Made by a program: the position numbers and the translations under genes | Part shown: positions 14,761 through 20,969 of the stretch, one piece after another | Position numbering within the stretch: position 1 is the stretch's first letter | How the letters are laid out: each line of letters starts with the position of its first letter | Notes under the pieces: model-generated | Told to the model about the DNA's origin: nothing | Databases searched by the model: none | Seen by the model: the letters and a program-made list of their open reading frames with translations, nothing else | Assembly (NCBI GenBank): GCA_019639215.1 | Contig: JAHBSH010000019.1 | Location: 1 to 34,961, forward strand | Reading direction: 5' to 3' | DNA length: 34,961 bases | Source: Acidobacteriota bacterium | GTDB lineage: Bacteria > Acidobacteriota > Blastocatellia > Pyrinomonadales > Pyrinomonadaceae

Positions 14761-14850
14761 GGAATTCCAAATTCCAGATTCCAGATTCCAAGATCAAAAT
14801 ATGAAGTCTCATGTGTGGGTTGGAATCTTCGTTTCTGCAATTCGGAATTC
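14761..14850. repeat. 7-bp-period repeat, inverted pair
   Basis: ATTCCAA, ATTCCAG, ATTCCAG, ATTCCAA in tandem, then TTGGAATCTTCG and CAATTCGGAATTCG as the returning arm, between tRNA-Pro and tRNA-Gln. Confidence 0.72.
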
Positions 14851-14855
14851 GATGT

Positions 14856-14930
14856 TGGCTTCGGGCAAAGGATTCGAACCTCTATTTCCTGGTTCAGAGC
14901 CAAGCGTCCTTCCAATTGGACGAACCCGAA
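14856..14930 (-). tRNA. tRNA-Gln(CTG)
   Basis: 75 nt with encoded CCA. Acceptor TTCGGGT/GCCCGAA, D-arm GTCC-AATTGGAA-GGAC, anticodon arm CTTGG-CTCTGAA-CCAGG, T-loop TTCGAAT. Confidence 0.93.
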
Positions 14931-14934
14931 ATGC

Positions 14935-15010
14935 TGGCAGGGAAGGCGGGACTCGAACCCGCTACATTCAGCTTGAAAAACTGATCGCTCGACGCTTTGC
15001 ATTCATCCCC
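14935..15010 (-). tRNA. non-canonical tRNA-Glu(TTC)
   Basis: 76 nt with encoded CCA. Anticodon arm TCAGT-TTTTCAA-GCTGA and T-arm GCGGG-TTCGAGT-CCCGC are good. The acceptor GGGGATG/CTTCCCT has a T-T mismatch and a G-T end. The D-arm has a 3-bp stem TGC/GCG and a loop AAAGCGTCGA without GG. The 5' side also contains the GAATGC string typical of the Y RNA family. Confidence 0.7.
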
Positions 15011-15020
15011 ATGTACGGCA

Positions 15021-15040
15021 TTGCGAATAGGTGTTCGCAA
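15021..15040. promoter_or_regulatory. inverted repeat upstream of the SDR gene
   Basis: TTGCGAA-taggtg-TTCGCAA, a perfect 7-bp inverted repeat 28 bp before the SDR start codon. It could be an operator. On the minus strand it lies just before tRNA-Glu, next to a fragment CGCAATGCC-G-TACAT that resembles the 5' side of a Y RNA lacking stem 2. Confidence 0.4.
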
Positions 15041-15068
15041 CGCTAAACTTTTGTTTTATTCTCACATT

Positions 15069-15980
15069 ATGAACCTGATAACAACACCCTTTGGCAGGAA
15101 TTCGACCGCAATGGAAGTGATCGAAGGCATTGATCTGACCGGAAAGCGAGCTATCGTTACCGGAGGAGCTTCCGGCATCGGGATCGAAACGACGCGGGCT
15201 TTGGCAAAAGCGGGTGCAGATGTGACCGTTGCGGTTCGAAATACTAACGCGGCTGAAGACATCGTTCGAGATATTTCATCATCAACCGGCAATGTCCGGC
15301 TCAAGATATCCGAACTTGATCTTACTGATCTGGCTTCGGTCAGATCTTTTTGCGAAACGTGGTATGGGCCGCTTGATATTTTGATCAATAACGCCGGAAT
15401 AATGGCTTATCCTGAATTGAAGCTCGCATCGGGCCATGAGCTGCAATTCGCGACCAATCACTTAGGGCATTTTGCACTTAGCGTTTGGCTGCTTGACGCT
15501 TTGAAGCAAGCCGGAAACGCACGAATAGTTTCGGTCAGCTCAAGTGCTCATCAGCGTTCACCTGTCATTTTTGATGACGTGAATTTTCTCTTTCGGGCAT
15601 ACGATCCTTTTCTCGCCTACGGCCAATCTAAAACGGCGAATATCCTGTTCTCAGTGGCTGCTAGTGAGTTGTGGAAAGCCGACGGCATTACATCAAACGC
15701 GTTGATGCCGGGGTCGATCCCGTCAAAGCTCGAACAATACATCGGTGGGCCTTTGCCACCGACGGAGAAGAGCAAAACTCCCGAACAAGGAGCCGCAACA
15801 TCGATCTTGCTGGCAACATCGCCATTGCTCGAAGGGATCGGCGGCAGATATTTTGTCGATTGCAACGAAACTTACGTCGCAGAAAGTAGAACGACGGATA
15901 TGACCGGTGTCGCTCCGTTTGCTATTGATCGCGACAACGCGATGCGTTTGTGGGAATATTCGCTAAACGCTATTAAATAA
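15069..15980 (+). CDS. short-chain dehydrogenase/reductase (retinol-dehydrogenase-like)
   Basis: A 303-residue SDR. The Rossmann glycine motif TGGASGIG (about 32-39), the structural INNAGIM (about 106-112), and the catalytic serine region VSVSSSAHQ and YGQSK (Tyr and Lys) are all present. The layout is like WW-oxidoreductase or retinol dehydrogenase-type SDRs of about 300 residues. NADP(H)-dependent oxidation or reduction of a carbonyl is expected; substrate unknown. The ATG at 15069 is used because the fold begins soon after. It is the only metabolic enzyme within the array, on the opposite strand to the tRNAs, and its stop lies 3 bp from the tRNA-Arg 3' end. It may be a bystander. Confidence 0.88.
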   Translation: MNLITTPFGRNSTAMEVIEGIDLTGKRAIVTGGASGIGIETTRALAKAGADVTVAVRNTNAAEDIVRDISSSTGNVRLKISELDLTDLASVRSFCETWYGPLDILINNAGIMAYPELKLASGHELQFATNHLGHFALSVWLLDALKQAGNARIVSVSSSAHQRSPVIFDDVNFLFRAYDPFLAYGQSKTANILFSVAASELWKADGITSNALMPGSIPSKLEQYIGGPLPPTEKSKTPEQGAATSILLATSPLLEGIGGRYFVDCNETYVAESRTTDMTGVAPFAIDRDNAMRLWEYSLNAIK

Positions 15981-15983
15981 AAT

Positions 15984-16063
15984 TGGTGAAGACGGAAGGA
16001 CTCGAACCTCCGACCTACTGATTCGTAATCAGTCGCTCTGTGTTCCATCTGAGCTACGCCTCC
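15984..16063 (-). tRNA. tRNA-Arg(ACG)
   Basis: 80 nt with encoded CCA. Acceptor GGAGGCG/CGTCTTC (with G-T pairs), D-arm GCTC/GAGC with a long 12-nt loop, anticodon arm ACTGA-TTACGAA-TCAGT, T-loop TTCGAGT. A34 would need TadA deamination to inosine. Confidence 0.92.
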
Positions 16064-16069
16064 AGAAAT

Positions 16070-16154
16070 TGGCGGAAACGACAGGACTTGAACCTGCATG
16101 GTATCACTCCCGGTTGTTTAGCAAACAACAGCGGCTATGTTTCGCCACGTTTCC
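16070..16154 (-). tRNA. tRNA-Ser(GCT)
   Basis: 85 nt, class II with a long variable arm, encoded CCA. Acceptor GGAAACG/CGTTTCC, anticodon arm GTTGT-TTGCTAA-ACAAC, T-loop TTCAAGT. The D-loop AAACATAGC lacks the GG pair. Confidence 0.9.
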
Positions 16155-16160
16155 GAAAAA

Positions 16161-16246
16161 TGGTGGAAGGTACAGGACTCGAACCTGCATGGGACATAGC
16201 CCGATGGTTTTCAGGACCACTGCCTTGCCAATTAGACTAACCTTCC
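16161..16246 (-). tRNA. tRNA-Ser(TGA) with C33
   Basis: 86 nt, class II, encoded CCA. Acceptor GGAAGGT/ACCTTCC, anticodon arm GTGGT-CCTGAAA-ACCAT, T-loop TTCGAGT. The nearly universal U33 is C here. Confidence 0.88.
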
Positions 16247-16258
16247 GAAAGAAATATT

Positions 16259-16335
16259 TGGTGGAGACGGAGAGATTCGAACTCTCAGCCTGAACAGTGC
16301 AAATGTTCCGCTCTGCCAATTAGAGCTACATCCCC
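16259..16335 (-). tRNA. tRNA-Ala(TGC)
   Basis: 77 nt with encoded CCA. Anticodon arm GAACA-TTTGCAC-TGTTC, D-arm GCTC-TAATTGGCA-GAGC, T-arm GAGAG-TTCGAAT-CTCTC, acceptor GGGGATG/CGTCTCC with G-T pairs. Confidence 0.93.
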
Positions 16336-16338
16336 GAG

Positions 16339-16415
16339 TGGTGCATCAATCAGGATTTGAGCCTGAAGCCTAACGGTTATCGACCGTTTGCTCTACCAAT
16401 TTGATCTATTGATGC
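16339..16415 (-). tRNA. tRNA-Ile(GAT) with C33 and C54
   Basis: 77 nt with encoded CCA. Acceptor GCATCAA/TTGATGC and anticodon stem AACGG/CCGTT pair fully, loop TCGATAA. Position 33 is C instead of U, the T-loop starts C (CTCAAAT), and the D-stem GATC/GAGC has an A-G mismatch. Confidence 0.85.
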
Positions 16416-16426
16416 CTCTGAAAAAA

Positions 16427-16470
16427 GTGGGAACGGCAAGTGCGGTCATTAGGCCGCTAACTGCCTACAG
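16427..16470. repeat. short 7-bp-period repeat spacer
   Basis: GGCAAGTGCGGTCATTAGG and the returning CCGCTAACTGCC can pair around the middle. It lies between tRNA-Ile and tRNA-Tyr and is shorter and more degenerate than the other spacers. Confidence 0.5.
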
Positions 16471-16475
16471 AAATC

Positions 16476-16563
16476 TGGCGCACCGGGAAGGATTCGAACC
16501 TTCTGAGCTGCTACGAGCGACAGTTTTACAGACTGCCTGCCTTCTCCAACAGGCGGCCGGTGC
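16476..16563 (-). tRNA. tRNA-Tyr(GTA)
   Basis: 88 nt, class II, encoded CCA. Acceptor GCACCGG/CCGGTGC, D-arm GCCT-GTTGGAGA-AGGC, anticodon arm GCAGT-CTGTAAA-ACTGT, long variable arm, T-loop TTCGAAT. First tRNA of the array after the promoter. Confidence 0.94.
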
Positions 16564-16572
16564 TTAAAAACT

Positions 16573-16665
16573 TTGCAGTAGGCAGGTGGCGGTTGACTGT
16601 AAAAAGCCGGATCTCCGACCGCCTACTGTCTTCCGCCAACTGCCAACTGCGAAATACGGCTATTC
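16573..16665. repeat. 7-bp-period repeat, inverted pair
   Basis: GTAGGCA, GGTGGCG, GTTGACT, then about 20 bp later the complement CCGCCTACTGTCTTCCGCC with CAACTGC CAACTGC. Same style as the spacers deeper in the array. Confidence 0.72.
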
Positions 16666-16688
16666 AGTTGTCAAACATCAAAAGTAAT

Positions 16689-16737
16689 AGGAGCGGCTAC
16701 ATCGGGCTTCCAATATCCCGGACGTAACCGCTCCTAA
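16689..16737. repeat. 49-bp near-perfect hairpin (REP-like)
   Basis: TAGGAGCGG (16689-16697) pairs with CCGCTCCTA (16729-16737). The pairing continues inward (TACATCGGG against CCCGGACGTA) with one mismatch and one bulge. No T-run follows on either strand. Confidence 0.6.
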
Positions 16738-16746
16738 AAACTTCAT

Positions 16747-16799
16747 CGGCGAAATGTTCGCCGTACTTTCGATGTTTTGGGAGCGGGAACGCCGCTCCC
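16747..16799. repeat. two GC-rich hairpins
   Basis: CGGCGAA-atg-TTCGCCG (16747-16763) and GGGAGCGG-gaacg-CCGCTCCC (16779-16799). The second shares the GGAGCGG core with the 49-bp hairpin, so both may be REP-type elements. They lie just downstream of the small gene at 16806-16970 and could also stop or slow transcription. Confidence 0.55.
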
Positions 16800-16805
16800 G
16801 CTGAA

Positions 16806-16970
16806 TCAGATCTTTCTTTCCAAACGGACGAGTCCGTTCGGTTTCGCTTCAAATTGGCTTTGATCGAGGCCGGAACATACGAACATATTCCAAGCCATGC
16901 CGGGCCGCATATTTATGCCCGCCTTTGAGCCTGTATATATCCTCGATGTATGTCGTAAACTTCGAATCAT
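16806..16970 (-). CDS. 54-residue basic small protein of unknown function
   Basis: A 54-codon frame beginning MIRSLRHTSRIYTGSKAGIN, rich in Arg/Lys with one cysteine and no membrane helix. TGAGGAAATT precedes the ATG, a good ribosome site; an ATG 24 bp upstream is less well placed. It is the first gene downstream of the array promoter (17054-17083) and is followed by hairpins and tRNA-Tyr. I do not recognise it. Its position suggests it could be a leader-encoded RNA-binding peptide, but this is inference. Confidence 0.5.
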   Translation of the reverse strand: MIRSLRHTSRIYTGSKAGINMRPGMAWNMFVCSGLDQSQFEAKPNGLVRLERKI

Positions 16971-17053
16971 AATTTCCTCAGAAAACAAGAGCATCTGCTC
17001 TCAGCTTCTTCGTACCAAAAAAATATCGTTGCAAATTTCTGCAACGGTTGAAA

Positions 17054-17083
17054 GTTTTAGCACGAAGAAAAAATGCTTGTCAA
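17054..17083 (-). promoter_or_regulatory. promoter of the tRNA/Y RNA array
   Basis: On the minus strand TTGACA (17078-17083), 18-bp spacer, TAAAAC (17054-17059). Upstream are two A-tracts (about 17086-17105) in the position of an UP element, as at strong stable-RNA promoters. A CGTTGCA/TGCAACG hairpin follows at 17024-17043. Confidence 0.6.
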
Positions 17084-17122
17084 GCTTTTTTTGAAAATTT
17101 TTTTGAACGGGATGTGAAAACG

Positions 17123-18073
17123 TCAGAAATGCTGATAGCCTTTCGGCTCTAAAACAGTAGTCTTATCTCCATCTATAAACTCAATGATTCCAACATTTGC
17201 GGTCACAACGCCGATGCGGTGAAATTCGACCAAAAACTGTGGTGAAATTTTTTTTTCATCTACGGTGAAAAGAAGCTCAAAATCTTCGCCTCCGTTGAGT
17301 ACAAGATCAACTTTCCTTTCAGGCGAAAGGCCTATCGCGTCTAAATTTGAATTGAAAGGGAGTCTTTCTAAAAAAACTTTGGCTCCAACACCGCTGGCTG
17401 AGCAAATATGAGCTAGATCAGACGAAAGCCCGTCGCTGAGATCGATCATTGATGTAACAGGGAAGGTTTGAAAAGTAAAACCTTTCTGAGGCGTCGGAGC
17501 AAGTTGTTCTTTGAGCAAATTTAGCTGTTCCGGGATCAACAGATCAGAATATCGCAAGCCATTTTCTAGTAATGCCAAACCGGCTGCTGCCCCACCAAGT
17601 TCACCTGAAACATAGATAGCATCGCCTGGTTTTGCTCCAGATCTCAAGACGGCTTTGCCTTTGGCGACATCACCGCTGACAACAGAATCTATGACAATCT
17701 TGTCGGGAACACGTGAAATATCGCCTCCAACGAGTTCAACGCCAGATTCTGCCGCAAGACCGTGCCAGCCTTCATAGAATTCATCAAGAAAATCACCCTT
17801 CCAGATCTTTTCAGGAACACCAATAGAAAGCAGTGCCCACGTCGGCTTAGCTCCCATTGCGGCAATATCTGAGAGCGAGACGGCTAAAGCCTTGTGTCCT
17901 AAGAACTTAGCAGTTGTCCAGTCAAGCCTGAAATCAATGTCTTCAACCAGTAGATCCGCGGTGATGACCATGTCGGTCTTGTCATCTTTTGGAAGTGCAG
18001 CGCAGTCATCTCCGATATGCTTTAGGGCATATGTTTTCTTAATGTGATTGATGAACTCAAATTCAGAACGCAT
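17123..18073 (-). CDS. thiL: thiamine-monophosphate kinase
   Basis: A 316-residue ThiL, which phosphorylates thiamine monophosphate to thiamine diphosphate with ATP in the cytoplasm. Family signatures: GDDCAAL (about 17-23), TADLLVEDIDF (about 38-48), LAVSLSDIAAMGA (about 62-74), VGGDISR (about 115-121), MIDLSDGLSSDLAHI (about 210-224) and GGEDFELLFT (about 261-270). Length is standard for the AIR-synthase-like fold. No other thiamine gene or THI riboswitch is visible. It starts at 18073, divergent from the MerR gene, and ends 40 bp before the array promoter. Confidence 0.95.
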   Translation of the reverse strand: MRSEFEFINHIKKTYALKHIGDDCAALPKDDKTDMVITADLLVEDIDFRLDWTTAKFLGHKALAVSLSDIAAMGAKPTWALLSIGVPEKIWKGDFLDEFYEGWHGLAAESGVELVGGDISRVPDKIVIDSVVSGDVAKGKAVLRSGAKPGDAIYVSGELGGAAAGLALLENGLRYSDLLIPEQLNLLKEQLAPTPQKGFTFQTFPVTSMIDLSDGLSSDLAHICSASGVGAKVFLERLPFNSNLDAIGLSPERKVDLVLNGGEDFELLFTVDEKKISPQFLVEFHRIGVVTANVGIIEFIDGDKTTVLEPKGYQHF

Positions 18074-18083
18074 TATGTAAACA

Positions 18084-18112
18084 TTGACACAAGTTTAATA
18101 AATACATACAAT
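18084..18112 (+). promoter_or_regulatory. sigma70-type promoter of the MerR gene
   Basis: TTGACA (18084-18089), 17-bp spacer, TACAAT (18107-18112). Expected start near 18119, giving a leader of about 40 nt. Confidence 0.6.
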
Positions 18113-18158
18113 AACGGCGGATTAGCTCTAAAAGGACTTTAACATATATTTAAGACCC

Positions 18159-18653
18159 ATGGCACAACACGCTATAGCAATACCTGAGAAAATTTACTTT
18201 AAGATCGGCGAGGTCTGCGACCTTGTTGGTGTTCAGGCTCATGTTCTCAGATATTGGGAAACAGAATTTTCTCAACTGTCGCCGCAGAAAAATCGGTCGG
18301 GGCAGCGGAGCTATAGACGGCGCGATGTTGAAGTGGCTCTTCGGATAAAAGAACTGCTTTATGACGAGATGTTCACAATTGCCGGAGCACGCAAAAAGCT
18401 GCAGGCCGATATCCGTGTCGATGCTCCAAAACTGAAGATAGTTCACCCAGAACCTGCCGACGATACTTTTGAGTTAACTGAACCTACTCTTTTTGACGGT
18501 GAGATCGAAGGAGATGGATCTGTGACCTATGCATCTGAGGCATCCACTGACTCTCTCGATACTCTGAGTCAGGAAAAGGTCGATGCGATCCGCCAACTTT
18601 CAACTCATTTAATGGAGCTAAGGGAAATGCTTACTAATGGCCGAGGTAAGTGA
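18159..18653 (+). CDS. MerR-family transcriptional regulator
   Basis: A 164-residue MerR regulator. The N-terminal winged helix reads YFKIGEVCDLVGVQAHVLRY then WETEF (about 13-37), followed by RSYRRRDVEVALRIKELLYDE (about 47-67), the wing and linker helix of the family. The C-terminal 80 residues are acidic, with a final helix (VDAIRQLSTHLMELREML) that may form the dimer coiled coil. There is no cysteine set for metal sensing. It resembles the short MerR proteins often found near tRNA-Pro and ribosome-related genes; target unknown. tRNA-Pro(GGG) follows 70 bp downstream on the same strand. Confidence 0.85.
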   Translation: MAQHAIAIPEKIYFKIGEVCDLVGVQAHVLRYWETEFSQLSPQKNRSGQRSYRRRDVEVALRIKELLYDEMFTIAGARKKLQADIRVDAPKLKIVHPEPADDTFELTEPTLFDGEIEGDGSVTYASEASTDSLDTLSQEKVDAIRQLSTHLMELREMLTNGRGK

Positions 18654-18723
18654 TCGGACACTTGCTGCGGATTAAGCGGTTTGACAATTCTTGGCTTCAA
18701 ATTTAATCTAACAATTCAGTTAT

Positions 18724-18800
18724 CGGGACGTAGCGCAGTCTGGTAGCGCGTTCGCTTGGGGTGCGAGAGGTCGTGAGTTCAAATCTCGCCGTCCCGACCA
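18724..18800 (+). tRNA. tRNA-Pro(GGG)
   Basis: 77 nt with encoded CCA. Acceptor CGGGACG/CGTCCCG, D-arm GCGC-AGTCTGGTA-GCGC, anticodon arm TTCGC-TTGGGGT-GCGAG, T-loop TTCAAAT. A fully canonical gene, unlike several array members. It is on the plus strand, outside the array. Confidence 0.96.
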
Positions 18801-18806
18801 ATAAAT

Positions 18807-18842
18807 ACGGGGTTTTCGTGGATTTACGAAAGCCCCGTTTTT
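18807..18842 (+). terminator. intrinsic terminator of tRNA-Pro
   Basis: ACGGGGTTTTCGT pairs with ACGAAAGCCCCGT (one mismatch) around a 6-nt loop and is followed by a T-run, starting 7 bp after the CCA. Confidence 0.85.
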
Positions 18843-18996
18843 GTGGCCTGATTCACAGTTGGTTGCAGTTCTTATTTTGTCATCGTTTTTCCGCTCAAAA
18901 CTCTCAACAATTCATCGCTTTTTACACTGTGTCAGAAATGTTTTGGTGGTTCAAAACAACATCCTTGACCTTTTCATGAATAATCTATTTCTTTCT

Positions 18997-19026
18997 TTGA
19001 CGTATGTTTCATCTATGCAATATACT
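18997..19026 (+). promoter_or_regulatory. promoter of imuA-imuB-dnaE2
   Basis: TTGACG (18997-19002), 18-bp spacer, TATACT (19021-19026). The start point would be near 19033, leaving a leader of about 26 nt that contains the palindrome described next. Confidence 0.55.
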
Positions 19027-19032
19027 CTTATC

Positions 19033-19049
19033 TCCGACACTGGGTCGGA
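19033..19049. promoter_or_regulatory. candidate SOS/LexA-type operator
   Basis: TCCGAC-N5-GTCGGA, a perfect 6-bp inverted repeat just after the -10 box of the mutasome promoter and 9 bp before the imuA start. Mutasome cassettes are normally LexA-controlled. The motif does not equal the E. coli or Gram-positive LexA box, so assignment is by position only. Confidence 0.4.
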
Positions 19050-19058
19050 TATATTGCA

Positions 19059-19712
19059 ATGGCCCATCTTAGTCTGGTCAAATTAGCCTCCCGCCTTCAA
19101 GAAGAACAAAAACATTTCGATGAAGTGGTTCTGGAGTTTTCGGCGTTTGCTTTTACTCGAGGAGCGGTGGTCGAAATTTCAGGTGCTGCATCTTCAGGAA
19201 AGACCGCAATAGCACTTTCTTTGCTGGCAAAGCTGACGGCTCACGGTGAAGTGTGTGCTGTGGTCGATTCGAGCAATGGGTTTGACCCAAGATCAGCAGA
19301 GACCTCCGGCGTAGTGCTTGAGAATTTGTTATGGGTTCGCTGCGGAGGAGATATTGAAAAGGCTTTCATGGCGGCGGATCATCTGGTGCAGGCGAAAGGT
19401 TTTGGAGCAATATGGCTAAACCTCGGCGGTCTTCCATTGCAAAAGCTCCGTATGGTTCCTAAGACCTATTGGTACCGATATAGAACCCGCATAAAAGAGA
19501 CCCCAACGCTCCTATTCGTAACTGCTAACGAGCCTGTAACAGGTTCTGCATCCCAGCAAGCTTTTACATTTGAGCGTAAAGACAGAGCGAAATGGTCGGG
19601 AAAAGGCAGATTCAAACTGCTGCGGGAGATCAATATCGATATGACCTCCAGAAAGCAGTTTTACGGCATTCCGCTTCAAACAACCATAGAGGCGGATCAT
19701 ACAAATGGCTAG
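19059..19712 (+). CDS. imuA: ImuA-like RecA-fold protein of the mutasome
   Basis: A 217-residue RecA/SulA-like protein, first gene of the imuA-imuB-dnaE2 cassette. The P-loop is modified: ISGAASSGKTAIALSLLAKL (about 39-58) still reads as a Walker A. The later strands VCAVVDSSNGFDP and GAIWLNLGG fit the RecA core. In mutasomes ImuA supports translesion synthesis by ImuB and DnaE2. It ends with the overlap ATGGCTAG that contains the imuB start codon, so the two are translationally coupled. No strong ribosome site is seen before its own ATG. Name assigned from context plus fold. Confidence 0.82.
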   Translation: MAHLSLVKLASRLQEEQKHFDEVVLEFSAFAFTRGAVVEISGAASSGKTAIALSLLAKLTAHGEVCAVVDSSNGFDPRSAETSGVVLENLLWVRCGGDIEKAFMAADHLVQAKGFGAIWLNLGGLPLQKLRMVPKTYWYRYRTRIKETPTLLFVTANEPVTGSASQQAFTFERKDRAKWSGKGRFKLLREINIDMTSRKQFYGIPLQTTIEADHTNG

Positions 19713-20967
19713 GTTATTCGCATGTATCATTTCAGCAAATATAAAACAGGACAAAGCGGCCCTGCTGTCAGTTGCGCGTGATTTTGCATATTCGATAGAG
19801 ATGCTGGAAGACGGCATTTTGTTTGACGTAAGCGGGCTTGAAAAATTGATCGGTGATCGTGATACTCTCGCTTCGAAGATCATGACTGCAATGCAGCATC
19901 TTGGTCTTGCCGGAAGCGTCGCCGTTGCCGAGACAATAGATTCAGCTTGCATCCTTGCCCGGCAAAACGGCGGATCAGTAAGAGCGGTACACTCGTCCGA
20001 AAATTTCTCCCGGCTTCCGCTGTCAGATCTGCCAATAGAGCAGGACGCATTGCGGGTTTTCAACGATCTTGGCCTGCGAAAAGTGGAAGATCTGCTAGTG
20101 ATTCCGCACGATGAACTAATAAACCGATACGGCAAAGACTTCCAAACCGTTATTGACGTGATCGAACAGAAAAGCCGATCGATACTCGTGCCGAATATAA
20201 AGGATCGACATGTTTCATGGCGATATGATCTCGATAATGCGGTGCAGAATTTCGAGCAGTTGATATTTTTGCTAAATCACGGTTTTGAGAAGCTTTTTAC
20301 CGAGATAGATAACTACGGTCTCAGCACCGAACAGCTTGATATCGAATTCAGGCTAAGGGACAAAGCCACCAAATCGTACGAAATAAAGACCTCATTTCCA
20401 ACGCTGGAAAAAGCGTTTTGGCTGAAGCTCGTAAATCTGCGAATTTCGCTTGATCCACCCGAGGCGGAGATAGCTGCTGTTCACATCACCGCTCATTTCA
20501 CAAAACCCAGACCGTCACAACGCGGGCTTTACGCCGCATCGCGTCCCGAACCCGAAAACCTGCTTCTTACGGTAAATAAACTCAAGAAACTGGTCGGCGA
20601 AGAAAATGTCGGACTGCCTGTGATCCTTAACCGGCGTATTGCGGAACCGTTTGTTCTTGATCCAAATCTGCTGCCGAAAGGTGTTGAGAGCATAAATGTA
20701 GAACCTCGCAAACCCGCATTAGCATTCACTTTTTACTGTCCGCCGCAGCGAGCCGAAGTTATTTATCGTGACGGCCGCCTTGTCTTTGTCCGAACTAGAT
20801 ATTTCGACGGATATGTCAGCGAATATAGCGGCGTGTGGAAAGGGAACTCGACCTGGTGGGACAAAGCCTGGAAGACACAGGAATGGGATGTTGAGATCGA
20901 AAACCGTGGGATCTATCGACTTGCCAGAGCAAACAAGGATTGGTTTTTGATCGGTGAATACGACTGA
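19705..20967 (+). CDS. imuB: ImuB, Y-family polymerase-like mutasome subunit
   Basis: A 420-residue Y-family DNA polymerase relative. The N-terminal palm starts MARLFACIISANIKQDKAAL, where the first catalytic D of active Y polymerases is missing, and no SxDE motif is visible. This matches ImuB proteins, which are inactive and act as a hub joining DnaE2, ImuA and the beta clamp. A little-finger-like region follows (about 170-290), and the C-terminal part (about 330-420) contains FYCPPQRAEVIYRDGRLVFV and a WDKAWKTQEWDVEIENRG stretch typical of the family. It starts inside the end of imuA and ends 2 bp before dnaE2. Confidence 0.88.
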   Translation: MARLFACIISANIKQDKAALLSVARDFAYSIEMLEDGILFDVSGLEKLIGDRDTLASKIMTAMQHLGLAGSVAVAETIDSACILARQNGGSVRAVHSSENFSRLPLSDLPIEQDALRVFNDLGLRKVEDLLVIPHDELINRYGKDFQTVIDVIEQKSRSILVPNIKDRHVSWRYDLDNAVQNFEQLIFLLNHGFEKLFTEIDNYGLSTEQLDIEFRLRDKATKSYEIKTSFPTLEKAFWLKLVNLRISLDPPEAEIAAVHITAHFTKPRPSQRGLYAASRPEPENLLLTVNKLKKLVGEENVGLPVILNRRIAEPFVLDPNLLPKGVESINVEPRKPALAFTFYCPPQRAEVIYRDGRLVFVRTRYFDGYVSEYSGVWKGNSTWWDKAWKTQEWDVEIENRGIYRLARANKDWFLIGEYD

Positions 20968-20969
20968 AG

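Noticed and set aside
11392..16563. CRISPR array
   Set aside because: The repeated units are tRNA T-arms and Y RNA stems with irregular spacing; there are no identical 25-40 bp repeats and no cas genes.
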